Assembly (NCBI RefSeq): GCF_032118995.1
Contig: NC_092668.1
Location: 9,527,501 to 9,591,500 of the forward strand
DNA: 64,000 bases
Direction: 5' to 3'
Origin: Asterias amurensis
Lineage: Eukaryota; Echinodermata; Asteroidea; Forcipulatida; Asteriidae
A model generated the notes under the pieces. The model did no database searches, was not told the DNA's origin, and worked only from the letters and a program-made list of their open reading frames with translations. Below, piece after piece: positions 23,180-36,013 of this stretch. Positions within the stretch are counted from its first letter, which is position 1. Each line of letters opens with the position of its first letter. A program made the position numbers and the translations under genes.

Positions 23180-24227
23180 TCAGCATACCTTCTTCGTTGT
23201 AACCCTGGCACTCCTATAGGCCAGCGTTTGCTTTCCAAAACTGCTGACATAAACATCGAAGACGTACGTGGTACCCGGTGTTAGCCCGGTAACCGTTTCC
23301 GTGAGTACATCCCTCTCTGTATCAGGTCCACTAACAGGTCGGCAAATCACCTTTTCAGTTCTCTTTCTCATGTCTGGTTCGTGGCACTGCGTATTTCCCT
23401 CACGATTACTCTTCTTAGATCGCTTCTTCTGCCTATCTTCGCGTTTGTACAGGCAGTACTGCGATACCTCTTTCGTGCTAAGCCAAGCCAGAGTGATGGA
23501 ATCACACTGTCGCAGATTTTCAAAGACTTTTATCCGTTTGTCAACAGGCAATTAGGGGAACGGGTATTTGTTTGGTCTCGTCGTGGCGAAGATTCTGAAG
23601 TGCGTAGACCCTCTGCGCAAACTCTTCACTTTGACCTGTATGTCGCCCGTTACTTCACGTACGCGGAAATCTTTCAGATCTCGGATGTTAGAACTTCTTA
23701 TTTTGGTTCCATCTCGCCACAACTCAGCCGTGATGGATTCAGTGCAGGGTTGGACGGTGACCAGGACATCCTTGACCGTCTCACCGACACTAAAGTTGAA
23801 TGTTTTAACGGGAGACGACCGACGAACTGACGATGTCCGTAGGTTACCATCCTTGAGGGCAATGTGCTTTCTTGTGGCTGGCCCTGGTCTTGTAATGATG
23901 GAGGTCCCTGTGTAAGCAATACTCCTGTTATTGGTCTCGTCTACCGCGAAAAGGTCAAAGTAATAGCGCTGAGCCGGTTCCAAGTTGGTGAATGTGTGCA
24001 GTGTATTCTTTCCTACACATTCCACAATGATATCATCTTCCTCCCCATTGTCTCTATCCCGACCTCCTTTATCTCGTTTACGATCTCGGCGATATTCATC
24101 TCTCTTGGTTTTCTCGTTCTCGAAGCCAAATCCTGTATTGGGAGGACGAGCTGGAGGAGCATCCCCATACAAACATGATTGCACACTGCACCATGTGATT
24201 GCACACTGCACCATGTATGGTAATTAC
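23180..24227 (-). pseudogene. NDNF: 5'-truncated NDNF copy with a nonsense codon, unit B
   Basis: Same fragment as 12705-13732, including the C-terminal KKVC-stop. A CAA Gln codon (in PFPQLP of copy A) is TAA here (23552-23554), splitting the frame about two thirds of the way along. A 20-bp tandem duplication (GATTGCACACTGCACCATGT) sits at the 5' edge beside the duplication junction. Other differences are few (for example Lys to Asn, Arg to His). It is a pseudogene copy by both truncation and nonsense. Confidence 0.88.
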
Positions 24228-24552
24228 GTCTTCCCACTTGGTGTATCTCAACATATGCATAAAATAACAAACCTGGGAAAATTTGAGCTCAATTGGTCGC
24301 CAAAGTTGCGAGATAATAATGAAGAAAAAAAACACCCTTGTCACACGAAGTTGTGTGCTTTTATAGATGGTTGATTTCGAGACTTCAAATTCTAAATCTG
24401 AGGTCTCGAAAACTATATGTCACTTCAGAGAGAGCCGTTTCTCACAATAGTTTATACTACCAACCTCTCCCCATTACTCGTTACCAAATTTAATAAGGTT
24501 TTATGCTAACAATTATTATGAGTAATTACCAAAAGTGTCCACTGCCTTTAAA
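24228..24552 (+). repeat. Left-truncated MITE at the B/C junction
   Basis: Same internal breakpoint as the copy at 13733, confirming a shared duplication junction. TTAA at 24549-24552. Confidence 0.85.
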
Positions 24553-24600
24553 GATCAGGAATTCGCTTTCCTTTGATGTTCAACAACTCTGCGTTTGGGT

Positions 24601-24832
24601 TTGGGTGGAGTTGGCAGTGGTTGAGTAGGGTATTTAGGGGATGGATTGAATTGGCAGAGGTTATGTACGGTGGGCAGGGGTAGGGTTGGGTGGGCAGGGG
24701 CTGGGTTGGGTGAGCAGAGGTAGGCTGTCCGGGTGTGCAGGGCTTGGGTTGGGGGCAGGGCCATGGGTTCGGGGCAGGGGTTATTATGCACGGTGGGCAG
24801 GGGTTATTATGTACGCTGGGCAGGGGATGGGT
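24601..24832 (+). repeat. G-rich minisatellite, unit C
   Basis: Differs from B by single bases (for example GGGGATGGATTG). Confidence 0.75.
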
Positions 24833-25073
24833 TTTATTATTTATTTATTTTATTTTAAATCTTCGGACATAATTCTTTGTTGGCAGGGGCCGTCCAGGGT
24901 AAGGCAAACGTTTTAAAAACTGTCATCAAAGCGATGTGCCCTCCCCTCCCTCCTAGCCGCACTCAAACCTGTTACGCATTTGTATTATTTTATTCAGCAG
25001 CCGTGAGATTTTAGGTGGTTACAAACAACAGTAACTTTTCACTGGCTCTATTTCACTGTAATATATAATAACA

Positions 25074-25382
25074 TTTTTTTTTTTTTTTTTTATTTTTGCA
25101 AGTCGCCGGACACACAATGCCTGAAGGCCACTTCAAGGTTTGGGCTACAATTTTTTTCCCCGTTTCACTGTACTCCTTGGGCTGAAACAGGGTTATCCCT
25201 TTTACCGTTGATTCGGATGTAGGCTTGGGTATTATCAATCCAAAGCCTGGCCGGTAGAAAGCACGACCCGATCCCCAATTTTACGTAGCAAGTGTCACGA
25301 CCGAGATTCGAACCCACACTCTGCTGATCAAACAACAGAGCTTGAATCCGGTGCTCTTGGTCGCTTGGCCATTACACGCCAC
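25074..25382 (-). repeat. tRNA-derived SINE, unit C
   Basis: Orthologous to the A and B copies. The poly(A) tail (T-run on plus strand) is interrupted by one A and is a few bases longer. Confidence 0.85.
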
Positions 25383-25764
25383 AGTTGCAATATTTATAGT
25401 TTGTAGTTTATAAATAAGCCTACCTTTTAAACGCATACATTTTACTCTGGACTTCTTTAGTTGTAAATTGTTATATCACAAACTTACTAAGTTGAACTTA
25501 TTTCAATCTCATTTTCCATTTTAGTCTGGTATATCAAAATCTCCCTCTAAATATCGGGTGCTTTTCAATTTCCCCCTGACTGGGCCCCATGAGGAAATAA
25601 AGAAAGAAAGAAAGTGCGAACTTGTGCCTTTGAGTGCTACAGTTTATTGATGGAGAGATATAAATCATTGTACCTGTTTGTAGAAGTTCTACCAGGCTTC
25701 TATGAATGTGGCTTTGTTAATAAGCTTTTAATGTAGGGAGTTTCTCGAATAACCTATGTGACCT

Positions 25765-26004
25765 TTATTCAGTGGAATTTTTTAGGGGTTTGTACCAGAA
25801 AAGTGTCCATACAATTAATAATGCATTCTTGAAGTCCATGTAAACAAAGCTAGTCATGGTACGGTGATGCTGGGCAACAAAACATAAATACACACAATAC
25901 ACACCGAACGATAAAGCAAAGGAGCAACCAAAATAACATAAGAACAATACGGCAATCGCGGGAAGTTGGTTATGTGGACCCCTTAGATGGTTCGTGACGA
26001 GCAT
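25765..26004 (-). CDS. Hydrophobic ORF of unknown function, unit C copy
   Basis: Intact counterpart of 5347-5586, with two conservative differences (Asp to Asn near the start; Asn-Phe-Lys-Ser to Asp-Phe-Lys-Asn near the end). Persistence of the open frame in A and C is weak support for coding, because overall divergence is very low. Confidence 0.3.
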   Translation of the reverse strand: MLVTNHLRGPHNQLPAIAVLFLCYFGCSFALSFGVYCVYLCFVAQHHRTMTSFVYMDFKNALLIVWTLFWYKPLKNSTE

Positions 26005-26152
26005 TCCAGATAGAGTAGAGAGGATGGCAATTTTACTTACCTCTCTTTTGAGGTCCTTTCTCGATGGAGAGACTTACTAGTTATGAATCTCCGTCCACAC
26101 CGGATCATGTTGCGGGAAAAGAACGCTAGCCAGCGCTCTCTATGTACATTTG

Positions 26153-26358
26153 TTACAAGCGTACATACAGGTTGCAGTACATACACATATACATGTAGAT
26201 CGAAACGTTTGTGGTTGTGTGTGACCGCGCAACACCAATGGTCTTTGACACCAAGACTAGTATTATGGCTATAAGCATGCTGTAACCAACCCACAGCAAC
26301 TGGACGGTATCAATGGTTGATTCACTTGCATTACGATTGTCTGTGTCATCTTGAAAGT
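26153..26358 (-). CDS. Putative last exon of a single-pass membrane protein, unit C
   Basis: Same acceptor, helix and stop as 15632-15837, with its partner exon at 28221-28385. C is the only unit in which this exon, its partner and the neighbouring hydrophobic ORF are all unbroken. Confidence 0.45.
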
Positions 26359-27003
26359 CTAACCGAATAGCAGTCAAGGAACGAATCCAATATTAAACTC
26401 TGTGATTCGTTTACAAATGCCTTAATAGTCTAGGCCCAGCATTTTTAAAATCGTGCTTGGTTTAGTACACCCCAGGAAAAGTCGGCTTTCGGTCATCAAA
26501 CCGGTCTTATTGAAAACAAATTAAATCACAGATCTCTTGCTTCAGCTGCTAAAAATCCTTCTCTTTTGCCCGCACCCCCCCCCCCCAAACACCCCACATC
26601 TCTGCGCTTTGCCGATTCACTTCTATTTCCAACAAGCATCTGAGGAATCACACCCGGTTCCCACAATGATTGTTTGGTTGTGTATGATTTTTGTTTGCAA
26701 GTTGTTTCATCGTTTCCTTGTCTCTTTCTTCACCAACTGCTGTGGTCTTGATGAAATGGCAGTATATAAACAAAATTGTATGTATGCATGTATGTTTGTT
26801 AAAATATCTATGTAAAAGATTTGTACAGCTTTGAAGGTATGAATTTATGTTTCTTAAATATCTTAATGTTTCATTAAGGTTCTTGTTTGATAGGTCGACT
26901 AGCTCTCCAAGCTAAAATGTACGGAGAGTGGTGGGTATGGCATCATGAATGTCAACTTATTTGGAAAGTGATTCACCTTATAAATGATGAGTGTAAAACC
27001 TTA

Positions 27004-28220
27004 TAACCCTCATCTCAAATCAACCCAAACCACAAGCCTAGCCCTCAACCCAAACCCTATGCCCACCCACAACCCTAGCCATCTCCCCAAAACATAGCCA
27101 TCAGCCCAAACCCTAACCCCACCCCAAACCCTAGCCATCAGCCCAACCCTAGACCCTACCCAAACCCTAACCCCACCCAAAACCCTAGCCATCACCCCAA
27201 CCCTAACCCAACCCCAAACCCTAGCCATCTGCCCAAACCATAGCCACATCCAAAACCCTAACCCCAACCAAAACCCTAGCCATCAGCCCCAACCCTACCC
27301 CAACCACAAACCCTACCCCACCCCAAACCCTAGCCCTCAGCCCAAACCCCATACCCACATGCCAAACCCTAACCCCACCCAAACCCTAGCCATTACCCCA
27401 ACCCTAGCCATCAACCCCAACCATACCCCAACCGCAAACCCTACCCCACCCCAAACCCTAGCCCTCAGCCCAAACCCAAACCCCACCCTAAACCCTAGCC
27501 ATCACCCCAAACCCTAGCCATCACCCCCAAACTCTAACCCCACCCAAACCCTAGCCCCACCAAAACCCTAGCCATCACCCCCAAACTCTAACCCCACCCC
27601 AAACCCTAGCCCTCAGCCAAAACCCTATACCCACACGCCAAACCCTAACCCCACCCAAACCCTAGCCATTACCCCAACCCTAGCCATCAACCCCAACCAT
27701 ACCCCAACCACAAACCCTACCCCACCAAAAACCCTAGCCCTCAGCCCAAACCCAAACCCCACCCTAAACCCTAGCCATCACCCCAAACCCTAGCCATCAC
27801 CCCCAAACTCTAATCCCACCCAAACCCTAGCCCCACCAAAACCCTAGCCATCACCCCCAAACTCTAACCCCACCCCAAACCCTAGCCCTCAGCCAAAACC
27901 CTATACCCACACGCCAAACCCTAACCCCACCCAAACCCTAGCCATTACCCCAACCCTAGCCATCAACCCCAACCATACCCCAACCACAAACCCTACCCCA
28001 CCCCAAACCCTAGCCCTCAGCCCAAACCCAAACCCCACCCTAAACCCTAGCTATCACCCCAAACCCTAGCCATCACCCCCAAACTCTAACCCCACCCAAA
28101 CCCTAGCCCCACCAAAACCCTAGCCATCACCCTAAAAACTAGCCATCAGCCCCAACCATCCCCCACCCCAAACCCTACTACCCCCACCCCAAACCCTACT
28201 ACCCCCACCCCAAACCTTAC
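27004..28220. repeat. Degenerate CCCTAA-like minisatellite, unit C
   Basis: Same higher-order period as in B (markers near 27531, 27808, 28083) and nearly the same length. Substitutions are scattered, for example CTAATCCC near 27811. Confidence 0.88.
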
Positions 28221-28385
28221 CCCCACCTGAACACAAGGTAAGATAATACCCATTGGAATGATGGTCTTTGGTAAAACATGAATCCATCGCGAACGCGGCT
28301 TTACTGTCCCGGTCTATATACAGGTTACCGGTTTTTGGTAACTCGGCTGCTTGTACTAGTTCGTATTCACCATCTGCCCATTTCA
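28221..28385 (-). CDS. Putative extracellular exon of unknown membrane protein, unit C
   Basis: Counterpart of 17732-17896 with the same acceptor and GTAAGG donor. One change near its start replaces a Gly by Trp (GGGGCA to TGGGCA). Frame intact. Confidence 0.42.
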
Positions 28386-30490
28386 CTATGTCCTACTTGC
28401 GTTCAACATAAAGACTAAACCGTAGTGTCGGAAATGAAAATCACAGTCATTTGCCCCTCATCAGAATGCACGCTTTGCAGCCAAAGGGCACAAGAGTGTC
28501 TGTATATACGAGGCAACTAATACTAAAATCTGCTACCTTGCTCTGAACATTAATTAGGTATAAATTATTATGTGTCTAGCGTTTAAAGTGTTATACTTAT
28601 ACTTATACTTTAAATGTGTTGCTCTTTATGAGTTTGATTATCAGCTTCAATGTTCATAAGATAGAATCATTACATTCGGAATTGAGTTTAATGTTTTAAT
28701 GTATTGTGGATAACAAAGTTAAGTATGCCTTCAATGGAAACATTAAATACTATTAAGTACTTTTAATGCAAAATGTTTAAACGTTTAAACAATGTTTTAC
28801 CTTAAATGTCTTTATATATTTACATGTGTACGTTATGAATGGGAAAACAGAAAATTACACAAAAAAACTCGGTTTAGAATTGACTCATTTTTATACATCA
28901 AATCCTTGTCAATAATATTAACACAAAAGCTTTTTTTTCAAAAAAGTCTCTGGACAAAATTAAATAATTATTTGAATAATTAATTGAAGTTCTATGTGAA
29001 GCAAAGCCGGCTAAACTTTTGATCTTATTTCGATATCAAGGTATAACATTGACAGGATGTATGAGTCAACAAAAACCTGTCGGACCTCAACATTTCAATC
29101 GGTCGTCATTTTAAAATCTACTTCTTAAAAATGTACTTTGGATCAGTTTGAGTTTATTTACACAATGAAGAATGATACAAACACTAACAATGCTGGAACA
29201 TAATGTTTAACGAAAAGATATCAGCGCGTTAGAAAATATTTGAACTTTTTGTCAATAACTCAAAGGGTCAGAGCAACGTTTTGTTCCACTGGAGGTTTTA
29301 GAACTAATTCCGTAATTTGGTTTTGTTGTCACATGCTTTGTCTAGTAAAACCTCTATTTCCGTTTTAGGCAGTCCACAAGCTGACTTGTAGTGTGAACTT
29401 TAACCCTACTATGATTATATGTGGGAGGGGCACATTTTTAAACTTGGTTAGTTATTTTGTTGTAAGTCATTTTAGTATAAAAATTGACTGCCACTAAAAA
29501 AAAACACCTGCAAAACACAGTCACTATGTGGTTTATAGACATGGATTTGTACATGGAACAACTTTAATGTAATCCAATGTGATATTTAAAATGGGACAGA
29601 AATGATAAGTTTTTACATTGGAACTTCAACTCTGATCAAAATTGTTTCACATAATCTCCCTAAGATAACGGTCATCATTGTCTAAAAGTCTAAAGCAAAC
29701 TTTTGAAATTCTGATCTTATCACATTTACAACCAAAAATCGTACTAAAGTTGGCTTTTTTATTCTATAACAAGCCTGCCAAAAGACAAAATAACATGTCA
29801 ATGTATTCTGCAGAATACTTAAAAGTACATTGTACATAATACATGCATAATTATTAAAGCATATGTTACGTGTGATTACATCAGATATACCATTAATTAC
29901 GTTCAACCATTATGTCCAACCCACGCTGTCCTAACCGTTACCTCCAACCCATTGTGTCCAACCAAGATGTCCGATGTAACACATTTATTATGCCCCGATA
30001 AATGTTGCACTTCATATTCATTTATTTTGTTAACTCCAATTGTCCGACAGGTTTTGTCGGTACAATTTTCATGCACATATCAGCGATTTGAAGCACATCC
30101 CACCACGGATCAACCCTTGACAAGTAGGCATAGGCCGACAGCAAACTGCTGGCAAGAGGTAGCCGGGCAGAATTAGTTACAGTATCTTACAAAAACTATT
30201 ATGAATCCATCTTTATCTTGAGGACATGGTACTGCCTCAAATCTGCAACGAAAACATTGTTCACCAAACTGTGCCCAATTTCATAAAGCTGTTAAAAGCA
30301 GAAAATACTGCTTGACTAATTTCTTTGCCTAGCAAAAATGTGGTTGAGAAACAATATTTTGTTTGGCGATAACGAGGAGAAAGGCTTCCACCTTTAAAAC
30401 ATATTTTGTGTCAGACCTTGTACATAATTCAATGGGAGATTTGGGAACGATAGGTGGCAGCAGACTTACCAGGTAAATTGTCATTACTCA
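28386..30490. other. Spacer of unit C, no gene recognised
   Basis: Shortened counterpart of 7429-9832. A ~283-bp deletion joins GCAAAAAT to GTGGTTGAG near 30340 and a small one lies near 30260. Confidence 0.55.
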
Positions 30491-30619
30491 GGCCGTGTCC
30501 GAAACGGCGACTTCGGCTACAGCTACGGCTAGATCGCGCGCGTCTGCCTATTCTTCAACACTGACAGACGCGCTGATCTAGACGTAGCTGTAGCCGAAGT
30601 CGTCGTTTCGGACACGGCC
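30491..30619. repeat. Palindromic MITE, unit C
   Basis: As 9833-9961, but its left flank has mutated from TTA to TCA. Confidence 0.83.
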
Positions 30620-30713
30620 TTACATAGTATTGAGCCTGCGCACCTCGCCGAGAACAATGGAATTTTAAACCTGGTAAGTCTTCTGTCACCAAGCGTCCCA
30701 AATGTTCTCTATT

Positions 30714-31009
30714 GCTGGTTCGCGGTGTTGGTTCACAGTTAGCTGGTCTGCGGTTAGCTGGTTTGATATTAGCTGGTTTGCGGTTAGCTGGTTTGATATT
30801 AGCTGGTTCGCGGTTAGCTGGTTTGATATTAGCTGGTTCGCGGTTAGCTGGTTTGAGATTAGATGGTTCGCGGTTAGCTGGTTTGAGATTAGATGGTTCG
30901 CGGTTAACTGGTTTGAGATTAGCTGGTTCGCGGTTAGCTGGTTTGAGATTAGCTGGTTTGATATCAGCTGGTTCGCGGTCAGCTGGATTGAGGTTAACTG
31001 GCTCGCGGT
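30714..31009. repeat. 15-bp minisatellite, unit C (shortest)
   Basis: Two 15-mers shorter than A and three shorter than B, with private variants (GGTTAACTGG, GGTCAGCTGG). Confidence 0.9.
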
Positions 31010-31490
31010 TGGCACCCATTTCACGTTTTCAAAACAAATTATTACATATAGAAAGACCAAGTTCCAAAGGTTTTTCTAAAGTTTTGGATGACATGATGGC
31101 CTACGCCACACAGGTCAATACAAACAATAATAACACCCTCTGGTATCAGGATATCCAACAAACACCCAGTCAATTGAAGTCATAATATTCAAACATCAAT
31201 GCATACTTATAACTTTTTCATTTTTAAAATTTGCACACTTTTTACATTAAAAACAAGGTGATTACGTTTACAAAATATACTTTTTAAACATGCCAGGTTT
31301 AAATTCGCAATTGAGATTCCGTAGGACTTAATCGTCTCTTTCATAAGGCGTTTAAAATCCAACAACAACAAAAAACAACAACAATAATAAAACAAAACAA
31401 ACAACAACAACAACGAATCCGAAGAGAACAAAATTACTGGCCACAAAAAGGATTGATTAACTGAAGTCGAAGTCTTGCAGGCCGCATTTC

Positions 31491-32307
31491 ACAAACAACA
31501 GTAACTGTTCACTGGCTCTATTTCACTGTAATATATAATAACATTTTTTTTTTTTTTTTTTTTTTTTTTTTGCAAGTCGCCGGACACACAATGCCTGAAG
31601 GCCACTTCAAGGGTTGGGCTACAATTTTTTTCCCCGTTTCACTGTACTCCTTGGGCTGAAACAGGGTTACCCCTTTTACCGTTGATTCGGATGTAGGCTT
31701 GGGTATTATCAATCCAAAGTCTGGCCGGTAGAAAGCACGACCCGATCCCCAATTTTACGTAGCAAGTGTCACGACCGAGATTCGAACCCACACTCTACTG
31801 ATCAAACAACAGAGCTTGAATCCGGTGCTCTTGGTCGCTAGGCCATTACACGCCACAGTTGCATTATTTATAGTTTATAGTTAATAAATACCTTTTAAAC
31901 GCATACATTTTACTCTGGACTTCTTTGCTGCAGTTGTAAATTGTTACATCACAAACTTACTAAGTTGAACTTATTTAAATCTCATTTTCCATTTTAGTCT
32001 GGTATATCAAAACATCCCTCTAAATATCGGGTGCTTTTCAATTTCCCCCTGACTGGGCCCCATGAGGAAAGAAAGAAAGAAAGAAAATACGAACTTGTGC
32101 CGTGGAGCGCTACAGTTGATTAATGAGAGATGTTAATCATTGTACCTGTTTGCAGAAGTTCTACCAGGCTTCTTTTGTTAATAAGCTTTTAATGTAGGGA
32201 GTTTCTAGATAACCTATAATGTGGCCTTTAGTCAGTGGAAATTCTAAGGGGTTTGTGGAAAAGTGTCCATACAAATGTTGCACTCTTTAAGTTCACGTAA
32301 ACAAAGC
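31491..32307. repeat. Remnant D of the tandem unit, first block
   Basis: Collinear with A 4614-5432 but clearly more diverged than A, B and C are from each other (for example an inserted CTGCAG, GCCGTGGAGC, GAAAGAAAG tract changes and a lost exon frame). It shares the TTTAAATC state with A where B and C have TTTCAATC. It is interrupted after AACAAAGC and continues at 36014. Confidence 0.85.
31544..31857 (-). repeat. tRNA-derived SINE, remnant D
   Basis: A and B boxes as in unit A, with the longest tail of the four (28 T on the plus strand). Confidence 0.83.
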
Positions 32308-35300
32308 ACACTTTTGGGCTCTCAAAACTTTTTTGAAGTCGGCCATCTTGTTTTCACTGTGAGTGGTGGAACCGTGGTAAGTAGAAAATAAATTCGATTC
32401 TTTTATGATTTGTTGTTGGATTAGAACGTTGATAGTTTGCTATTTTATAGTTTATGTTCACAGGGCTTCCTAAGTGTTCTTGAGTGAAAATAAACCAAGC
32501 ACATGTGTGGTTTTTACCGACTTAAAAACTGCTGTTTTTCAGCGTGAATCGCCAGTGACGGCGTGGAGGCTAGTGGTGCATAGTGACCCATCAAAACACA
32601 CTGCTAATTACGGTGCACACAATGGAGGGGGATGTGGCTATAGTTTTATTAGCTATGAAGTTTGTTAAGTTGGTTCAACTTCATTATATGGATTTTCAGG
32701 CAGTAATAGAACATTAATGAGGTTGATTGTTGTTGTATGTATAGTTGTTAAACTGAATTGGTATATTATTTTATTCTATAATCTATTTGTTTTGGAGAAA
32801 AAAATTATCATTTATTGTGGATGTCTGACAAACGATACTTTAGATAATGATGGGATAATGATCAATTGATGTGTCTCCTTTTTGATTTTTTTTATAAAAG
32901 GTGTTATTTTGAGGACTTGTGACAAGTGGGTTAACTTAATTAATATTTTTATATTATTTTATTATCTAGTAGTAGTACTCTAGCTAGGCCCTATAATATA
33001 AAATAATGAAAGCCAGTCAACTCATAATTAATTTCAAAATGCCAATATATTGGAATTTTTAGTGATCAGAATTGTCTGTAGGTGTGAATTAGTTATACAG
33101 GGATATTTCAAAGATACTTGCAAGTAACTACTATTTTTTTTTAAGTACCAAAACTAAAGCTTTAAAAAATAACAAATATTTTGTTTCATTCAGCAGGGAA
33201 AGATATGTGAAAACCAGGAAATAACAATTGTACAGCTGAAAAACGCGTTCTTGCTGGGTTTGTAACGGGAAATAACAAGATACTCTTTGAAAAGTCAGCA
33301 CACTGTTCACACAAGGTAAATTTGTTTTTAATTAATTTGTTAATTATATTTTGGTCGTAAGCAAGTAAGTCTGCCACTAATTCTGTTGTACACTGTAGGC
33401 TGGGCGACTATAGTTAAATGTGCTACTGTACTCGACAAGTCGCAAGTTGCGACTACGACACTAGTTGAGACTGATTTTTAATTCTCAAGATGTGTTGATT
33501 GTGGCAATGTTTGCCGCAGGCGTAGTATAGTAAAGTTCAAGTTGAAAGGATTGAAGGATTGTGCCACTTATGTCTGATTGTATTTCGTAAGTAAATTATG
33601 TAGTCGTAAACGACACAATTGGTTCAGGTAGTCACAGACTATAATTATTTGAAGTAGTCACGACTATGTTTTAAGTAGTCGTAGCGGCACGATTAACCTG
33701 GTAGTTGAAAAACAGTAGTCCCTACAAGTGCATTGCTTACAATTTGTTGCCTTATACTCAAATGTTACAGACATACTGGCAAGCATAAGATGTACGTATG
33801 CCTACTATGTGAGGCATATTATGTGCACAGTTCAGTGTATGCCTGTTATTATAGTAGGCAAACCATAATACTATGATGTTACTTCCAAATTTAAATTCCC
33901 TCCATAAGTTTGTTTTACTATTTGAATTTATAAACATATGAACGTTCTTTATATTTTTAGAAGGAGGTTCAAGCCGTGTTGATGACACTCTTCTTCAACA
34001 TTTCCTAGATGCCCTGTCTCCTCAAACCAAATTTGGAATCTATTGACATGAGTCAGACACAGACCCGTTGCCATCTGAAAGTGCAGCAGGTAAGACCCAG
34101 TTACTTCAAGTCAAGTTTACACTGGTGATGTTAGGTGAAAATGTTTAAGTGTCAGTTTCACTGTCCAACTAAATCCAACTTGTGTTTACTCTCACAAAGG
34201 AGGAAGCATTTTATTTTGTTAACTTTTCATTATAATAACAATAATAATAATAATAACAGGTATTTAGAGACGTTCCCCATAGAAAACTATATCTCAGCGC
34301 TTACAAAAACTGAAATGCACAATAAACAACAAAATCTTATTGGAAAAGCTACATACACAATGTTTGAAAAGAATGAGAATAAAGAGAAAAGCTCAAATAG
34401 GGAAAAATGTGTTTTCAATTTTGTGGTATCAATTTTTAGCACATTTTGAGTGTAGATATCAAGAACCAATTACTCAAAGATGGAGGAGTTTAAAAAGGGT
34501 TCAACTTCAGTTGAAATTCTGGATTAAAAAAATTATATACATGTATATAATTATCAATCACCATTGTATCATTTAATAAAAAGTTTCAGAACCATTATGA
34601 TTTGTATTTTTTTTTTTTTTTTTTTAGGATTCGGAATCTCAAATTTCTCAAGAGTTGCAAGCCAAGTGAACAGTTGAATAGCAGCAGCAGCAACATCAAC
34701 AAACAGAGGCAGCTTGAGCTTATGTAAGAGACTTTGGATGTCCAGAGAGGCATGATAGTATGTTTGTAACTCTTTGCATTAGTAAACTTGTATTCTGTTT
34801 GGTCTACAAATTGTTGTTTTAAAATACTTTGACAATATCTTAAACAGTACACTCAACGTATTTATCTGAATTACTATTTATTAAGAATGTCTTCATTTTA
34901 AGTATGGACAAATAAGTTTATCTATTTAAGCATACATTATGAACTTCACAATAATATGCCTTTTGTGAGCCTTTCCATGTGTTCACCTAATTCAAGTAAA
35001 CGAGAATAAATTTATACAAATGTGAACTGATCATCTAAAAAAAAATTACTCAAACTGCATCTGCAAATTTTCTTAAACTTAACCTAAAGCTTTTACAAAG
35101 TGGAGCAACAATAGTGTTTGTTTTGCAATGGTTACATTTTATTTTATGCACACCATGCAAAGCCTTAAATACTAATGTGTACAACATAAATTATCTCTTC
35201 AAAAAAGCATTTGTAACATTAAATTCTTTTTATAAATAAACATCTGAAAAAGAGTTGCTTCTTCAGAGAAAATAAATCGCTAATAAAATTGTTTGTTTTT

Positions 35301-36013
35301 GTATTTCTTACAGTGTTTACATGAATTCAAGAATTAAACAAAGAATATGCCAATAATCATTATTTGCTCTAACCAAATCCTGAGCTGCAGCTGCTACAAT
35401 GTTCTCCTATGTAATGATTTTCTGTATCAACTAGTTGGAGGGAGGGGGAGGGGGAATCCTGCATTGATGAACAACCTCTCTGTGTATCTTGCTCTGCTGC
35501 TGGATTTGATGAAAATTATATTATTCATTTCTCAGATGATAAAGTTATCCTTATTATTACCCTGATGCAGTGTATTCGCAATGCTGCAGCCATAAATCCC
35601 ACTTGCAAATCACTAAACTTCATCTACTAGGGTTCTTCTCGTCTCCAAAATCCCTCTCCTTACACAAAGCATTTATTTTCCCTTCAAGAAGTTGAAACAC
35701 CATCATTTCGTCGAGATGACATGTTTACCCCACTAAAGTACTACACACAGTTCCCCCAAAAGTTTAATTTTAGTGTTAATGAATTTTTCACATGTCACTC
35801 AAGATTAATTGTCTTACTCCTACAATTGATCTAGGACCATGTGTGAGGCCAAGATTGATTCAGAGAGAAATTAAGTTTGATATCGATCTTAACTTTCTTT
35901 ATAAAACGGAGATAAGATTAATTGTAAATTTGAGTAGTTTAAGATTAATTGTTGGGAGATAAGATTGATTATTGGGAGATAAGATTAATTGTAAAGCTTT
36001 ATGAAACACCCCC
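32308..36013 (+). ncRNA. Insert with a candidate spliced transcript, mostly non-coding
   Basis: This 3.7-kb block interrupts remnant D. On the plus strand it shows a chain of splice-like junctions: a first exon with GCCATCTTG (YY1-like) ending at GTG/GTAAGT (32376); TTCATTCAG/ to ACAAG/GTAAAT (33194-33315); a T-rich TTTTTAG/ to GCAGCAG/GTAAGA (33961-34089); a poly-T AG/ to GCTTAT/GTAAGA (34628-34723); and TTTCTTACAG/ at 35314. Joining the third and fourth exons leaves only a ~40-codon ORF (MPCLLKPNLE...). No protein family is visible, so a long non-coding RNA or a degraded gene is more likely than a coding gene. The block has no clear terminal repeats. AGATTAATTGT-like short repeats fill 35790-36000. 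Confidence 0.3.

Larger units (their letters stand above)
13733..24227. repeat. Tandem segmental duplication, unit B
   Basis: 10,495 bp, from MITE-internal GTCTTCCC to the cut edge of the NDNF fragment. Its junction with C is the same as the A/B junction, as expected if the third copy arose by unequal exchange within an existing tandem pair. It carries the empty site for the 2640-4183 transposon at 14096-14104. Confidence 0.93.
24228..31490. repeat. Tandem segmental duplication, unit C (right end lost)
   Basis: Matches B from its first base to A-equivalent ~10864, then switches at TTTCA/CAAACAACAG to A-equivalent ~4614, the start of remnant D. It lacks the second MITE and the NDNF fragment. 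Private deletions occur near 26570 (~30 bp), 30260 and 30340 (~283 bp). Confidence 0.92.
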
